Below, one piece after another: positions 11,290 to 19,952 of a stretch of 64,000 bases of DNA (the stretch's first letter is position 1; each line of letters opens with the position of its first letter). The position numbers and the translations under genes were made by a program. Source of the stretch: Magnetospirillum sp. 64-120. GTDB lineage: Bacteria; Pseudomonadota; Alphaproteobacteria; Rhodospirillales; Magnetospirillaceae. The stretch is taken from positions 1 through 64,000 of the forward strand of contig MKVK01000032.1 of the NCBI GenBank assembly GCA_001898825.1, written 5' to 3'. The notes beneath the pieces are model-generated. The model did no database searches. It worked only from the letters and a program-made list of their open reading frames with translations, and was not told the origin of the DNA.

Positions 11290-12318
11290 ATGGACGAAGA
11301 ACTGAACCCAATTGCCGACAGTGACATGGATTCCATGTTCGTGCTGCCGCTGTCGATCATCCCGCTGGAAACGCCGGCCTTGCAAAGCGCCAAGCTGATC
11401 AAGAACGTGCGGCTGAAAAGCGTCATCGAAATTTTTTCCGACGAACAGACCGGATCGGGGCAGGTGGACATCGAAAGCCTGCCGCGCATGTTCGGCTGGC
11501 CGCTGGACGAGCTTCACCCCGACCACGCCATCCTGCGCCGTCTGGCCCTGCTGCCCAGCTACGACGTCTACAGCCTGCGCATCAGCCTGCGCGAGCACGG
11601 CATCCCGGTGAACGACTATTCGGCGTTGAAGCTGAGCCCGGACAAGGCCAACGAGCTGACCAAGTACATGATCATGTTCACCCGTCCGCTGATGAAGCTG
11701 ATCTATGCCGACGAAGCGGTGAACGTGGAAACCTATGACGATCTGCTGCACCTGTTCCGCGACCCCGACGTGAAAAAGGCCCGCCAGCGCCTGGAACAGA
11801 TGGCCACCAGCCTGAACATCGACATCTGGGACGTGCCGCGCTTTCTGGAAGATTACGGCGACACCTTCCTGTCGCTGTCCTATTTCCGTCACTGCCTGGA
11901 CCGGCTGGAACCCTATTTCTCGGCCTGCGTCGACGCCATGAAGCCGATCCGCAGCCATTTCCAGCTGAAACAGGACCAGGGTCTGATGAAGACCTGCGAC
12001 ACCATCGAAGACACCATCAACAACATGTCGGCGTCCATCACCGGCCGGCTGGAAGTCTTTGAAAAGCGTACCCGCGAGATGTGGGGCAACCTGAACCAGG
12101 AAGAATTCCGTCAGGTCAAAACCCTGATCGAGAAGTATCACATCACCATCGGCGCCGTGTTGTGCGGCCTGACGGTGAAGATGAATTCCTTCGCCCGCAT
12201 GTTCCCCCGCCCCAATGCCGGCGGCCCGGTCAAGCGCGCCGACTTCATGGCGTCGGAAATGATCCAGGGCATCGGCCAGATCCGGCAGGCGGAAAAGTCC
12301 TTCGCCGTGGGGGCCTGA
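11290..12318 (+). CDS. Conserved-looking hypothetical protein
   Basis: I do not recognise this 342-residue soluble protein. It has no signal peptide or membrane segment. It is largely helical, with acidic N-terminal residues (MDEELNPIADSDMDSMF), a central segment rich in Leu/Arg/Asp and a region around residues 225-290 with coiled-coil character. No nucleotide-binding or metal motif stands out. The stop codon lies two bases before a small cytochrome c gene, so the two are almost certainly co-transcribed. The hyf-like operon follows 177 bp beyond that gene. A link to respiration or membrane energetics is only positional. Confidence 0.75.
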   Translation: MDEELNPIADSDMDSMFVLPLSIIPLETPALQSAKLIKNVRLKSVIEIFSDEQTGSGQVDIESLPRMFGWPLDELHPDHAILRRLALLPSYDVYSLRISLREHGIPVNDYSALKLSPDKANELTKYMIMFTRPLMKLIYADEAVNVETYDDLLHLFRDPDVKKARQRLEQMATSLNIDIWDVPRFLEDYGDTFLSLSYFRHCLDRLEPYFSACVDAMKPIRSHFQLKQDQGLMKTCDTIEDTINNMSASITGRLEVFEKRTREMWGNLNQEEFRQVKTLIEKYHITIGAVLCGLTVKMNSFARMFPRPNAGGPVKRADFMASEMIQGIGQIRQAEKSFAVGA

Positions 12319-12320
12319 CC

Positions 12321-12632
12321 ATGCGCCGGCTGGCCTGTCTGCTGCCCTTGCTGCTGGCGACACCGGCCCGGGCCGACGACGCGGCCATGCTGGAACTGGC
12401 CGACAAAAGCCGCTGCACCACCTGCCACGACGTCCACGAAAAGGTTACCGGCCCGGCCTGGACCGACGTGGCCAAACGCTATCGCGGCGACGCCGGCGCG
12501 CTTGAGCGTTTGGTGGTCAAGGTGCGCGAAGGCGGTTCGGGCAACTGGGGCGACGTCCCCATGTCGCCCAACAAGCGGGTGTCGGAAGCCAACATCCGCA
12601 AGCTGGTGACCTGGATTCTGGCGCTGAAATAA
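12321..12632 (+). CDS. Small class I c-type cytochrome
   Basis: A 103-residue exported monoheme cytochrome. The signal peptide MRRLACLLPLLLATPARA is followed by heme-binding CTTCH, with a probable methionine axial ligand in VPMSPN. The mature protein of about 85 residues matches cytochrome c551/c-552-type electron carriers. It acts in the periplasm. It is coupled to the preceding unknown gene (2-bp gap) and lies upstream of the hyf-like operon, for which it could be an electron partner; that is inference. Confidence 0.88.
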   Translation: MRRLACLLPLLLATPARADDAAMLELADKSRCTTCHDVHEKVTGPAWTDVAKRYRGDAGALERLVVKVREGGSGNWGDVPMSPNKRVSEANIRKLVTWILALK

Positions 12633-12676
12633 TCTTTCGCCCCCCTTGCCCCCGGCCACCCCGCTGGTTTAAGCTT

Positions 12677-12713
12677 TTCGGCAGCCTGATACCAAATAAA
12701 TCACCATGCCGAA
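12677..12713. promoter_or_regulatory. Inverted repeat upstream of the hyf-like operon
   Basis: A perfect 7-bp inverted repeat, TTCGGCA...TGCCGAA, encloses a 23-base AT-richer segment in the 177-bp gap before hyfB. It could be an operator or a terminator-like hairpin for the cytochrome gene, although no T-run follows. It does not match the FNR consensus. Confidence 0.3.
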
Positions 12714-12809
12714 ACAGGCCGGCATCCGGGAGCGCCCCGTCCGGGGGTGGAGGGTTTTCTTGAGCAAGTTGAACAGCCTGGGCCGGTCGCGGCCGGGAAG
12801 CCTTTTGAC

Positions 12810-14816
12810 ATGCTGATCGCCGGTGCCCTGATGACGCTGCCGCTGCTGGCGGTGTTCGCCATCCTGGCCGGCCGCCGGGATTTCAGCCACGGCGTCGTCT
12901 ATGCCGGGTGCTTCGTCGCCTCGGCGGCTTTGCTGGCCGGAGGCCTGCAATATCTGGGGGGCCATTCGGGGGCGCCCTCGGCGGTGCTGCCCCTGGGCCT
13001 GCCATGGATCAAGGCGCATTTCCGCATCGACAACCTGACCGCCCTGTTCCTGCTGATCATCAATCTGTCGGCCGCCGCCGCCTCGGCTTTCGCGGTGGGC
13101 TATGGCGGGCACCTGCCGCAGCGCCGCCGGGTGACGCCGTTTTACCCCATCTTCCTGCTGGCAATGAATCTGGTGCTGCTGGCCGACGACGCCTTCACTT
13201 TCCTGGTGGCGTGGGAATGCATGTCGCTGGCGTCGTGGCTGATGGTGGTGTCCGACCACAAGGACGCGGAAAACCGCCGCGCCGGCACCGTCTACGTGAT
13301 CATGGCGGTGTTCGGTACCTTCTGTCTGTTGCCGTGCTTCGGCCTGCTGGCCGGACCGGGCGGCGATTACACCTTCGACGCCATGCGCCTGCGCGAACTG
13401 GGCAGCCTGGGCGGCTTCCTGGTGGCGTTGCTGGCCATCCTGGGCACCGGTTCCAAGGCCGGCTTGGTGCCGTTGCATGCCTGGCTGCCCTTGGCCCATC
13501 CCGCCGCCCCCAGCCATGTTTCGGCGCTGATGAGCGGCGTCATGACCAAGGTGGCGCTTTACGGCATGATCCGCATCCTGCTGGACCTGCATGGCGAACT
13601 GTCCTGGCATTGGGGCGCCGCTTTGATGCTGGCCGGCGGCGTCACCGCCGTGCTCGGCGTGCTTTATGCGGTGCTGCAAGACGATTTGAAAAAGCTGTTG
13701 GCCTATTCCACCGTGGAAAACATCGGCGTCGCCATCATCGGCCTGGGGCTGGCCATCGCCTTCAAGGGCGACGGCCAAAAGGAACTGGCCGCCCTGGCCC
13801 TGGTCGCCAGCCTTTACCACATGGCCAACCATTCGGTGTTCAAGACCCTGCTGTTCCTGGGATCCGGCGCGGTGATCGCCGCCACCGGCCATCGTTCCCT
13901 GGGGGCCTTGGGCGGCCTGTTGAACCGCATGCCATGGACCGGCGCCGCCTTTCTGGTGGGGGCAGCCGCCATCGCGTCCTTGCCGCCGTTGAACGGCTTC
14001 GTATCGGAATGGCTGATCCTGCAGTCGCTGTTCAAGGGGCCGTCCATGCCCCATTGGGCGATGAAGTTCGGCGTCCCCGTGGTCGGCGCCTTCCTGGCCC
14101 TGGCCGCCGCCTTGGCCGCCACCTGCTTCGTGCGCGCCTATGGCATCGCCTTTTTGGGCCGCCCGCGTTCGGACGCCGCCGCCGAAGCCTGTGACGTCAG
14201 CTTCGGCATGCGCGCGTCCATGGCGGCGCTGGCGGTGGCGTGCGTGGTCATGGGGGTGATCCCGGTGACTGTCACCGACGCCCTGACCCATGTGGTGCGG
14301 CCGTTGACCGGCATCGACCTGGCGGTGTCGGCCGACCTGGGCTGGCCCTGGCTGTCGCCGGTGTCGGCGACGCGGGGGGCCTATTCCGCCACCATCTTGG
14401 TGATGTTCGGTCTTTCCTTGTTCGCCGTCGCCATCTTCGTCGTCCACCGCCTGGGCACCCAGGCGACGCGACGCGCCGACCCTTGGGATTGCGGCCATCC
14501 CGAAGACATCCCCGAAAGCCAGTACACCGGCCCATCCTTCGCCCAGCCGCTGCGCCGGGCCTTTGGCCACACCATTTTCCAGGCCCGCGAAAGCGTCACC
14601 ATGCCGGAACCCGGCGACACCGCGCCGGCCAAGCACACGGTCAGCATGATCGATCCCATCTGGCAGGGCCTTTACGTCCCCTTGGGCAAGGCGGTGGACT
14701 GGATCGCCGACCACGTCAACAAGCTGCAATACCTGACGGTGCGCGGCTATCTGCTGATGATGTTCGGCACCTTGGTGTTCATGCTGCTGGTGGTGGCGGT
14801 GAGGCAACAGCTATGA
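12810..14816 (+). CDS. hyfB: Hydrogenase-4-like membrane subunit B (Mrp/NuoL-type)
   Basis: A multi-pass membrane protein of the proton-translocating antiporter family (proton_antipo_M), related to NuoL, MrpA and HyfB. I use ATG 12810, which gives 668 residues, close to E. coli HyfB (672); an upstream GTG at 12747 is possible. The conserved core includes FLVAWECMSLASWLMV, the channel segment GTGSKAGLVPLHAWLPLAHP with its Lys and His, and DDLKKLLAYSTVEN. It is the first of six tightly coupled genes (ATGA overlap with hyfC). The subunit would move protons or Na+ in an energy-coupling complex. Confidence 0.9.
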   Translation: MLIAGALMTLPLLAVFAILAGRRDFSHGVVYAGCFVASAALLAGGLQYLGGHSGAPSAVLPLGLPWIKAHFRIDNLTALFLLIINLSAAAASAFAVGYGGHLPQRRRVTPFYPIFLLAMNLVLLADDAFTFLVAWECMSLASWLMVVSDHKDAENRRAGTVYVIMAVFGTFCLLPCFGLLAGPGGDYTFDAMRLRELGSLGGFLVALLAILGTGSKAGLVPLHAWLPLAHPAAPSHVSALMSGVMTKVALYGMIRILLDLHGELSWHWGAALMLAGGVTAVLGVLYAVLQDDLKKLLAYSTVENIGVAIIGLGLAIAFKGDGQKELAALALVASLYHMANHSVFKTLLFLGSGAVIAATGHRSLGALGGLLNRMPWTGAAFLVGAAAIASLPPLNGFVSEWLILQSLFKGPSMPHWAMKFGVPVVGAFLALAAALAATCFVRAYGIAFLGRPRSDAAAEACDVSFGMRASMAALAVACVVMGVIPVTVTDALTHVVRPLTGIDLAVSADLGWPWLSPVSATRGAYSATILVMFGLSLFAVAIFVVHRLGTQATRRADPWDCGHPEDIPESQYTGPSFAQPLRRAFGHTIFQARESVTMPEPGDTAPAKHTVSMIDPIWQGLYVPLGKAVDWIADHVNKLQYLTVRGYLLMMFGTLVFMLLVVAVRQQL

Positions 14817-15760
14817 ACGCGATCCTGTGGCAAGCCGTGCAGATCCTTCTGGTGGTGGCGTTGGCGCCGCTGGTGACCGGCTATGTGCGATGGGTCAAGG
14901 CGCGGCTGCAGGGACGGCGCGGCGCAGCCCCCTGGCAGCCCTATCGCGACCTTTACCGCCTGCTGCAAAAGGAAGCGGTGATCGCCCATTCGGCCAGCTG
15001 GATTTTCCGCGCCGCCCCTTATGTCACCTTCGCCAGCGTCTGGCTGGCCGCCTGCATCGTGCCCACCTTCACCACCAACATGGTGCTGGCGCCGGCCGCC
15101 GACCTGATCGCCCTGGTGGCGCTGTTGGCGGTGGGCCGGTTCTGGACGGCGCTGGCCGGCATGGATGTGGGCACCAGTTTCGGCGGTCTTGGCGCCAGCC
15201 GGGAAATGCTGATCGCCAGTCTGGCCGAACCGGCCATGCTGATGATCACCTTCTCGCTGTCTTTGGTGTCGGGCACCACGGCGCCGGCCAAGATCGTCGC
15301 CTTCGTGCTGGCGGGCAACGTCGGCATCGAGGTCAGCCTGGGCCTGGCCCTGGCCGCCATGGTGATGGTGGCCATCGCCGAAAACGGCCGTATCCCCATC
15401 GACAATCCGGCCACCCATCTGGAGCTGACCATGGTGCACGAAGCCATGGTGCTGGAATATTCCGGCCGCCACCTCGCCATGGTGGAAGCCGCCGCCATGG
15501 TGCGGCTGACCCTTTACATCGCGCTGATCGCCACGCTTTTCGCCCCCTGGGGCATCGCCCAGCCGGGGGCGGGGGCCATCGGCGCCCTGCTGGGGCTGGC
15601 GGCGTTCCTGGCCAAGACCTTCGTCCTGGGATCCGTGCTGGCGCTGTTCGAGACCTCCATCGCCAAGATGCGGGTGTTCCGCTATGCCGACTTCCTGGGC
15701 GGCGCCCTGCTGCTGGGGCTGTTGGCCACCATCTTCCTCTATGTGTCCGAGGCGGTGTGA
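14813..15760 (+). CDS. hyfC: Hydrogenase-4-like subunit C (NuoH-type membrane anchor)
   Basis: A 315-residue membrane protein of the respiratory complex I subunit 1/NuoH/HyfC family, which joins the hydrophilic and membrane arms. Early residues GRRGAAPWQPYRDLYRLLQK and the acidic cytoplasmic loop ENGRIPIDNPATHLELTMVHE are the family hallmarks; the loop lines the quinone/proton path in complex I. The ATG overlaps the hyfB stop by ATGA and the stop overlaps the hyfE start by one base. Confidence 0.92.
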   Translation: MNAILWQAVQILLVVALAPLVTGYVRWVKARLQGRRGAAPWQPYRDLYRLLQKEAVIAHSASWIFRAAPYVTFASVWLAACIVPTFTTNMVLAPAADLIALVALLAVGRFWTALAGMDVGTSFGGLGASREMLIASLAEPAMLMITFSLSLVSGTTAPAKIVAFVLAGNVGIEVSLGLALAAMVMVAIAENGRIPIDNPATHLELTMVHEAMVLEYSGRHLAMVEAAAMVRLTLYIALIATLFAPWGIAQPGAGAIGALLGLAAFLAKTFVLGSVLALFETSIAKMRVFRYADFLGGALLLGLLATIFLYVSEAV

Positions 15761-16425
15761 TGAGCCAACAATTCAGCTATGACATCGCCCATCTGATCGG
15801 CGCCACCGTGCTGATGGCCGGATTCGGCCTGTTGTACCAACGCCGGGTCTTCGCCGTGTTGAACACCTTCGCCTTCCAGGCCGTGGCCCTGGCGGCGGCG
15901 GCGGCGTGGCAGGCCCATGTGCAGCACGCGCCCCACCTTTACGTCACCGCCGCCATCGCGTTGCTGTTCAAGGCCATGGCGGTGCCCTTCGCGCTGCATT
16001 GGCTGATCGAGAAGCTGGGCATCCACCGCACGGTGGAAACCGCGCTTTCCATCGGCTGGACCATGATCGTCGGCGTCGCCCTGGTGGCGTTGTCGATCAT
16101 GCTGGTGCTGCCGGTGACGGCGGCGGCCAGCGCGCTGACCCGCGAATCCCTGGCGCTGGCCATGAGCGTGGTGCTGCTGGGCATGCTGATGATGATCACC
16201 AGGCGCAACGCGGTGACCCAGGTGGTGGGCTTCATGGCCCTGGAAAACGGCCTGATCCTGGCCGCCGTCTCGGCCAAGGGCATGCCTTTGGTGGTGGAAA
16301 TCTCCATCGCTTTTTCGGTTCTGGTGGCGATGACGGTGTTCGGCATCTTCTTCTTCCGCATCCGTGAACGCTTCGATTCCCTGGACGTGGCCTATCTGGA
16401 AAGCTATCGCGGGGACCGGTCATGA
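15760..16425 (+). CDS. hyfE: Hydrogenase-4-like subunit E (NuoK/MrpC-like)
   Basis: A 221-residue protein of about six or seven membrane helices. It matches HyfE in length (about 216) and position. The segment GFMALENGLILAAVS carries the buried glutamate typical of NuoK/MrpC-like subunits. The gene overlaps its neighbours by one and four bases, so translation is coupled. It is a membrane-arm subunit of the same complex. Confidence 0.88.
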   Translation: MSQQFSYDIAHLIGATVLMAGFGLLYQRRVFAVLNTFAFQAVALAAAAAWQAHVQHAPHLYVTAAIALLFKAMAVPFALHWLIEKLGIHRTVETALSIGWTMIVGVALVALSIMLVLPVTAAASALTRESLALAMSVVLLGMLMMITRRNAVTQVVGFMALENGLILAAVSAKGMPLVVEISIAFSVLVAMTVFGIFFFRIRERFDSLDVAYLESYRGDRS

Positions 16426-17900
16426 GTCTGGATGCGCTGTTCGCCAACCCGCTGTTGCTGATCCTGGCCATTCCCCTGGCCTCGGCCGGGTTCCTGGCGG
16501 TGCTGCCCAGCTGGCGGCTGGCGTCGTGGCTGAACATCGTGGTGTCGGGCACCACCTTCGCCGCCAGTCTGACCCTGTTCGCCCACCGCCCGGCGCCGAC
16601 CCGGCTGCTGTTCATCGACGACTTCAACGTCTATCTGGTGGCGCTGACCACCTTCGTCGGCTTCACCACCGCCATCTTCTCGGCCGGCTACATCGCCCGC
16701 GAATCGGCGGCCGCCCGCCTTTCCGACCTGCATTTGCGCTTTTACCATTCCATGTACCAGGCCTTCTTGTTCACCATGTTGCTGGCGCTTTCGGCCAACA
16801 ACACCGGGGTGATGTGGGTGGCGGTGGAAGCGGCCACCCTGACCACCGTGCTGATGGTCAGCCTGTACCGCACGCGCGAAGCCATCGAGGCGGCGTGGAA
16901 ATATTTCATCCTGTGCTCGGTGGGCATCGGCCTGGCGTTGTTCGGCACCACCTTGGTCTACCTTGCCGCCCAGCCGGTGATGGGGGACGGCGCCGACGCC
17001 ATGGCCTGGACCCTGCTGATCGGTCAGGCCGCCAAGTTCCAGCCCGACCTGCTGAATCTGGCCTTCGTCTTCCTGCTGGTGGGTTATGGCACCAAGGTGG
17101 GCCTTGCCCCCTTGCACGCCTGGCTGCCCGACGCCCACGCCGAAGGCCCGACCCCCATTTCGGCGGTGCTGTCGGGCCTGCTGCTGAACGTCGCCCTTTA
17201 CGCCCTGTTGCGCTTCAAGATGCTGATCGCCGCCAACCCCGACACCCTGGCGCCGGGACCGCTGATGGTGCTGATGGGACTGTCCAGCCTGTTCCTGTCG
17301 GGCTTCATGCTGATGCGGCGCGGCGACATCAAGCGCCTGTTCGCCTATTCCTCGATCGAGCACATGGGGGTGATGACCTTCGCCTTCGGCATGGGCGGGC
17401 CCTTGGCCAATTTCGCCGGCCTGCTGCACATGACCATGCATTCGCTGACCAAGTCGGGCATCTTCTTCGCCGTCGGCGCCATCACCCAGAACCTGGGCAC
17501 CAAGCGCCTGAACGAGATCACCGGCCTGACCGTCAGCCACCCGGCCCTGGGCTGGGGCTTGGCGGTGGCGGTGCTGGCCATCGCCGGCATGCCGCCCATG
17601 GGGGTGTTCATGAGCGAGTTCCTGGTGGTCAGCTCCACCTTCGCCCGCCAGCCGTTGCTGGCGGTGCCCCTGATCGTCGGCCTGTTGATCGCCTTCGCCG
17701 CCCTGGCCACCCGGCTGACCGGCATGCTGTTCGGCGAACCGCAGCCGGCGCAGCGCGGCCATGGGGGGCGAACGGGCTTGTCCAGCTGGCTGGCCTATGG
17801 GCCGTTGTGGCTGCATGTGACCATGGTGGTGGTGGCCGGCCTGTACCTGCCCGCCCCCCTGGTGCAGTGGTTCGAAACCGTGGCGAAGATGTTGGGATGA
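16422..17900 (+). CDS. hyfF: Hydrogenase-4-like subunit F (NuoN/MrpD-type)
   Basis: A 492-residue antiporter-like membrane protein, the second proton_antipo_M subunit of the operon. Conserved parts are GVMWVAVEAATLTTVLMV, GTKVGLAPLHAWLPDAHAEG (channel Lys and His) and DIKRLFAYSSIEHMGVM. E. coli HyfF is about 526 residues. HyfD, the third antiporter subunit of E. coli hydrogenase 4, is absent here, so the complex has two such modules. Confidence 0.92.
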   Translation: MSLDALFANPLLLILAIPLASAGFLAVLPSWRLASWLNIVVSGTTFAASLTLFAHRPAPTRLLFIDDFNVYLVALTTFVGFTTAIFSAGYIARESAAARLSDLHLRFYHSMYQAFLFTMLLALSANNTGVMWVAVEAATLTTVLMVSLYRTREAIEAAWKYFILCSVGIGLALFGTTLVYLAAQPVMGDGADAMAWTLLIGQAAKFQPDLLNLAFVFLLVGYGTKVGLAPLHAWLPDAHAEGPTPISAVLSGLLLNVALYALLRFKMLIAANPDTLAPGPLMVLMGLSSLFLSGFMLMRRGDIKRLFAYSSIEHMGVMTFAFGMGGPLANFAGLLHMTMHSLTKSGIFFAVGAITQNLGTKRLNEITGLTVSHPALGWGLAVAVLAIAGMPPMGVFMSEFLVVSSTFARQPLLAVPLIVGLLIAFAALATRLTGMLFGEPQPAQRGHGGRTGLSSWLAYGPLWLHVTMVVVAGLYLPAPLVQWFETVAKMLG

Positions 17901-17907
17901 TGCGGCC

Positions 17908-19425
17908 ATGATGGGAAACGTCACCCTGTTGGAATTCCTGTCCATGGGCCGCGAGGTGGCCAACCACCGCCCATGGCCGCGCTATCAGCTGGATTCCAAG
18001 GGCTGGAAGGCCCTGGCCGAACAGATGAGCGTGTCCAACTGGGAAATCCTGGCCCAGTGGGGCGAACCGGCGGAAGTGCACGTGCTGCTGCGCGGCGAGG
18101 ATTCAGGGGCCGTCGCGGTGGCGTCCCATCCCTGTCCCGACGGATCGTTCCATGCCCTGGGCCAGTTCCGTCCTGCCGCCATCCGCCTGGAACGCGCCAT
18201 CCGCGACCTGTGGGGCCTGATCCCCGAAGGGCTGGAAGACCAGCGCCCATGGCTGGACCATGGCCATTGGGGGGTGACCCATCCGCTGGGAAAACCGCGC
18301 CAATATGACGGCGGCCGCCATGTCTACAAGTTCCTGGCCGCCGAAGGCGACGGCCTGCACCAAATCCCGGTCGGCCCGGTCCATGCCGGCGTGATCGAAC
18401 CGGGGCATTTCCGCTTTCACTGCCAGGGTGAAACGGTGGTGCGCCTGGAAGAACGGCTGGGCTATGTGCACAAGGGGATCGAAGGCCTGATGGCCGGCAA
18501 GCCCATCCTTGACGCCGCCCGCATCGCGGCGCGGGTGTCGGGTGATTCGACGGTCGCCTATTCCATCGCCTTCGCCCGCGCCGTCGAAGCCGCCCTGGGC
18601 CTGGAAATCCCTGACCGCGCCCATTGGCTGCGGGCGCTTTTGGCCGAGCTGGAACGCATCGCCAACCACCTGTTCGACATCGGCGCCATCTGCAACGACG
18701 CCGCCTTCGCCATCATGCTGGCCCATATGGGCGCCTTGCGCGAAAAGCTGTTGGCCAGCAACGCCGCCCTGTTCGGCCATCGCCTGCTGATGGACCGGGT
18801 CATCCCCGGCGGGGTTGCCGTCGACGTGGACGAGACTGCCAAGACGCAACTGTTGTCTCTGGTCAGAATGCTGCGCAAGGGCTTCAAGCGCGGCGTGGCG
18901 CTTTACGACCACACGCCGTCGCTGCTGGACCGCACCACCGGCACCGGCATCGTCCATTCCACCCTGGCGCACCGTTTCGGCGCCTCGGGCTTTGTCGGCC
19001 GCGCCTCGTCGCGGTCGGTGGACGCCCGCAAGCTGCCGGGCTACCCGCCCTATGACGACCTGGACTTCACCATTCCGGTGCTGGCCGACGGCGACGTCCA
19101 CGCCCGCGTGGCCATCCGCATGGAAGAAGTCCGCACATCGTTGAACCTGATCGAACAGATCCTGACCCGCCTGCCCGACGGCGCGGTGTCGGCGCCCCTG
19201 CCCATGCGGGCCGGCGAAGGCGTGGCCCTGGTGGAATCCTTCCGCGGCGAGGTGGCCCTGTGGGTGCGCCTGTCCGAGGCCGGCAAGGTGGTGCGCGCCC
19301 ATCCGCACGACCCCAGCTGGTTCCAATGGCCGCTGCTGGAGGCCGCCATCGAACACAACATCGTCGCCGACTTCCCGTTGTGCAACAAGTCGTTCAACTG
19401 TTCCTATTCGGGGCACGACCTATGA
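17908..19425 (+). CDS. hyfG: Hydrogenase-4-like large subunit (NuoCD-type) without Ni ligands
   Basis: A 505-residue fusion of an N-terminal NuoC-like domain (about 1-130) and a NuoD/NiFe large-subunit domain. LEERLGYVHKGIEGLM and the following helices align with HycE/HyfG. Where active hydrogenases have CGIC, this protein has SGDS (residues 211-214), so both N-terminal nickel cysteines are serines. The C terminus reads LCNKSFNCSYSGHDL and lacks the second C-x-x-C motif. It therefore cannot hold a normal NiFe site and belongs with energy-converting hydrogenase-related (Ehr) complexes or a complex I-like quinone or other redox module. It lies between hyfF (7-bp gap) and hyfI (ATGA overlap). 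Confidence 0.9.
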   Translation: MMGNVTLLEFLSMGREVANHRPWPRYQLDSKGWKALAEQMSVSNWEILAQWGEPAEVHVLLRGEDSGAVAVASHPCPDGSFHALGQFRPAAIRLERAIRDLWGLIPEGLEDQRPWLDHGHWGVTHPLGKPRQYDGGRHVYKFLAAEGDGLHQIPVGPVHAGVIEPGHFRFHCQGETVVRLEERLGYVHKGIEGLMAGKPILDAARIAARVSGDSTVAYSIAFARAVEAALGLEIPDRAHWLRALLAELERIANHLFDIGAICNDAAFAIMLAHMGALREKLLASNAALFGHRLLMDRVIPGGVAVDVDETAKTQLLSLVRMLRKGFKRGVALYDHTPSLLDRTTGTGIVHSTLAHRFGASGFVGRASSRSVDARKLPGYPPYDDLDFTIPVLADGDVHARVAIRMEEVRTSLNLIEQILTRLPDGAVSAPLPMRAGEGVALVESFRGEVALWVRLSEAGKVVRAHPHDPSWFQWPLLEAAIEHNIVADFPLCNKSFNCSYSGHDL

Positions 19426-19952
19426 TCCCGCCCATCGCCAAGATGCTGGCCCGCCATCTGATCGGCCCGCACACCCGCAAGGACACGGTGACGCCCTCGG
19501 AACGGGCTTTGCGGGAACTGGCGGAAAGCCTGGGGATCACCGCCCAGGTGAAACTGGGCCGGTCGCTGGCCATCCGCGCCATCGACGCCGGGTCGTGCAA
19601 TGGCTGCGAGCTGGAAATCCACGCCGTCAACCATCCGGTCTACGACCTGGAACGCTTCGGCATCAAGTTCGTCGCCAGCCCGCGCCACGCCGACGTGCTG
19701 CTGGTCACCGGCCCGGTGTCGTGGAACATGGCGGAAGCGCTGCGCCGCACCGTCGAGGCGACGCCCGAACCGCGCTGGGTGGTGGCCATGGGCGATTGCG
19801 CCATCGACGGCGGCTGCTTCGCCGGATCCTATGCGGTGGCCGGCGGCGCGGCGGCCGTGGTGCCGGTGGACATGACCATCCCCGGCTGCCCGCCGACGCC
19901 CACCGACATCTTGTCCGGCCTGCTGGCCCTGCTGGAAGCGGTGGAGGGTTAG
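19422..19952 (+). CDS. hyfI: Hydrogenase-4-like small subunit (NuoB-type Fe-S protein)
   Basis: A 176-residue protein of the NuoB/HyfI/HycG family. The four [4Fe-4S] ligands are visible as CNGC (Cys59, Cys62), Cys126 in GDCAIDGGC and Cys156 in PGCPPTP. So the proximal, N2-like cluster is kept even though the large subunit has lost nickel ligands. It is the last gene of the operon; no ferredoxin-like NuoI/HyfH/HyfA subunit is encoded. The stop overlaps the convergent ABC permease gene. Confidence 0.92.
   Translation: MIPPIAKMLARHLIGPHTRKDTVTPSERALRELAESLGITAQVKLGRSLAIRAIDAGSCNGCELEIHAVNHPVYDLERFGIKFVASPRHADVLLVTGPVSWNMAEALRRTVEATPEPRWVVAMGDCAIDGGCFAGSYAVAGGAAAVVPVDMTIPGCPPTPTDILSGLLALLEAVEG

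Noticed and set aside
12677-12713. FNR-type site upstream of hyfB
   Set aside because: The TGAT and ATCA half sites are spaced wrongly for the FNR consensus.
12669-14807. Gln/His-rich frame antisense to hyfB
   Set aside because: Composition is the mirror image of a membrane-protein gene; no support as a gene.
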